This document shows, one piece after another, positions 4,468 to 5,264 of a stretch of DNA of 5,264 nt (position 1 is the first letter of the stretch; every line of letters begins with the position of its first letter). Origin of the DNA: Bacillota bacterium. Lineage in GTDB: Bacteria > Bacillota > Peptococcia > Peptococcales > Peptococcaceae. The notes beneath the pieces are model-generated. The model had not been told where the DNA came from and made no database searches. It saw nothing but the letters and a program-made list of their open reading frames with translations. Made by a program: the position numbers and the translations under genes. The stretch covers positions 1 to 5,264 of the forward strand of contig JAEZVS010000050.1 of assembly GCA_023443145.1 (NCBI GenBank), given 5' to 3'.

Positions 4468-5264
4468 TTAGGCGCGCACTTTTTTGATTTCAGCAGTCAA
4501 CAGCGGCAATACGTCCATAACGTTGCCCACAATACCGACATCGGCCACATCAAAGATGGGCGCTTCTTCGTCTTTATTGATGGCCACGATAAAATCGGAG
4601 CCGGTGATACCGGATACATGCTGAGTGGCGCCGGAAATACCGCAAGCCACATACAGTTTGGGACTCACGATTTTACCGGACTGTCCCACCTGATGCGGAC
4701 GAGGCACCCATTCATCCTCAACGGCCGGTCGGGTTGCACCCACCACACCGCCGAGAAGGTCAGCCAAATCCTGTACCAGTTTAAAGTTGTCTTTATTACC
4801 CATACCGCGGCCACCGCCAATAACCACTTCGGCTTCTTCCAGATTAATGGATTCAGAAATTTCCTGAACCGTATCGGCCACTTTGGTTTTTGGCTCTGCC
4901 GTATCCACCGCTTCTTTTTCAACGGCACCTGCCGTGGCTTCTTCAGGCGGCAGTTTTTTAAAGGCCCCGGAACGCACAGTGGCAATTTTGGGGAAGCCTT
5001 CCACACTGACATCGTTTAAGACGGTGCCGCCGTAAAGCGGGGTGGTGAAAACCACGTCGTCGCCTTCAAAGCGAATATCCATGGTTTCATTCACACCTAC
5101 GGTTTCCAAATCATTGGCCACGGAAGCGGCAATATCTTTACCATGTTGGGTGCTGGGCAGAAGGAAGAGCGCAGGTTCATATTTTTTCACCAATGCTTTC
5201 AACACATCGGCCCACACTTCAAACTGATAGGCGCCTTTATCTACCACAACCACTTTGTCGGCGC
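4468..5264 (-). CDS. etfA: Electron-transfer flavoprotein, alpha subunit (5' end outside window)
   Basis: The frame stays open through the right edge, so the N-terminus is missing; about 265 residues are visible of the 320-340 usual in the family. EtfA holds FAD and pairs with EtfB to carry electrons to or from acyl-CoA dehydrogenases such as butyryl-CoA dehydrogenase. The visible part opens inside domain I (ADKVVVVDKGAYQFE), continues through STQHGKDIAASVA, TPLYGGTVL and PKIATVRSGAFKK, and crosses a charged linker rich in Glu, Lys and Ala. It ends with the FAD domain: GGGRGMG (4798-4815), GGVVGATRPAV with the family arginine, HQVGQSGK, CGISGATQH and AINKDEEAPIF. The GTG at 5253 is inside the gene and not a start. 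It is the last gene of its unit; etfB would be expected just outside the window. GATRPAVED differs from the GASRAAVD I recall in classical bifurcating ETFs, so the electron partner is open. Confidence 0.93.
   Translation of the reverse strand, partial: ADKVVVVDKGAYQFEVWADVLKALVKKYEPALFLLPSTQHGKDIAASVANDLETVGVNETMDIRFEGDDVVFTTPLYGGTVLNDVSVEGFPKIATVRSGAFKKLPPEEATAGAVEKEAVDTAEPKTKVADTVQEISESINLEEAEVVIGGGRGMGNKDNFKLVQDLADLLGGVVGATRPAVEDEWVPRPHQVGQSGKIVSPKLYVACGISGATQHVSGITGSDFIVAINKDEEAPIFDVADVGIVGNVMDVLPLLTAEIKKVRA

Noticed and set aside
4462..5019. Plus-strand reading frame of 185 codons opposite etfA
   Set aside because: It overlaps the etfA terminator side and is rich in His, Phe and Gly as expected for the reverse of an ETF gene; no start signals.
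1..5264. CRISPR arrays, tRNA or rRNA genes, insertion sequences
   Set aside because: No regularly spaced direct repeats, cloverleaf-like segments, transposase frames or element-end repeats were found by eye.

Overview
The window looks like a piece of an anaerobic, probably amino-acid-fermenting member of the Firmicutes (Clostridia or Negativicutes). Evidence for this is strong AAGGAGG-type ribosome binding sites, compact intrinsic terminators, sigma-A-type promoters, and the combination of a glutaconate-type CoA-transferase with an electron-transfer flavoprotein. A species cannot be named from the sequence.

Layout, left to right. Bases 1-85 (minus strand) are the first 28 codons of a gene whose start resembles the N-terminal domain of thiamine-diphosphate enzymes. 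It is preceded by a long leader (86-262) with its own promoter, a compact fold that includes a possible pseudoknot, and two mutually exclusive hairpins over the ribosome binding site. Together these look like an uncharacterised riboswitch-type element. Next (minus) is a 73-residue acidic protein built from two cysteine-bracketed repeats, with a strong terminator behind it and a perfect 16-bp palindrome in front. Then comes a two-gene operon, gctA-gctB (minus), encoding both subunits of a glutaconate-family CoA-transferase, with an ATGA overlap and a near-consensus promoter. Divergently transcribed from it is mmuM (plus), a homocysteine S-methyltransferase with its own promoter and terminator. 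It converges on ndk (minus), nucleoside diphosphate kinase. The right edge holds the C-terminal three quarters or so of etfA (minus), the electron-transfer flavoprotein alpha subunit, which ends at a strong terminator just upstream of ndk.

How the genes work together. gctAB and etfA fit one metabolism. In glutamate fermentation through 2-hydroxyglutarate, GctAB loads CoA onto 2-hydroxyglutarate, and an ETF exchanges electrons with the acyl-CoA dehydrogenase that makes or uses crotonyl- or butyryl-CoA. The other pathway genes are not visible here, so this link is an inference. mmuM and ndk are housekeeping-type single-gene units separated by terminators. The least explained and most interesting parts are the structured leader at 98-297 and the repeat-built small protein at 360-581 with its palindromic site.
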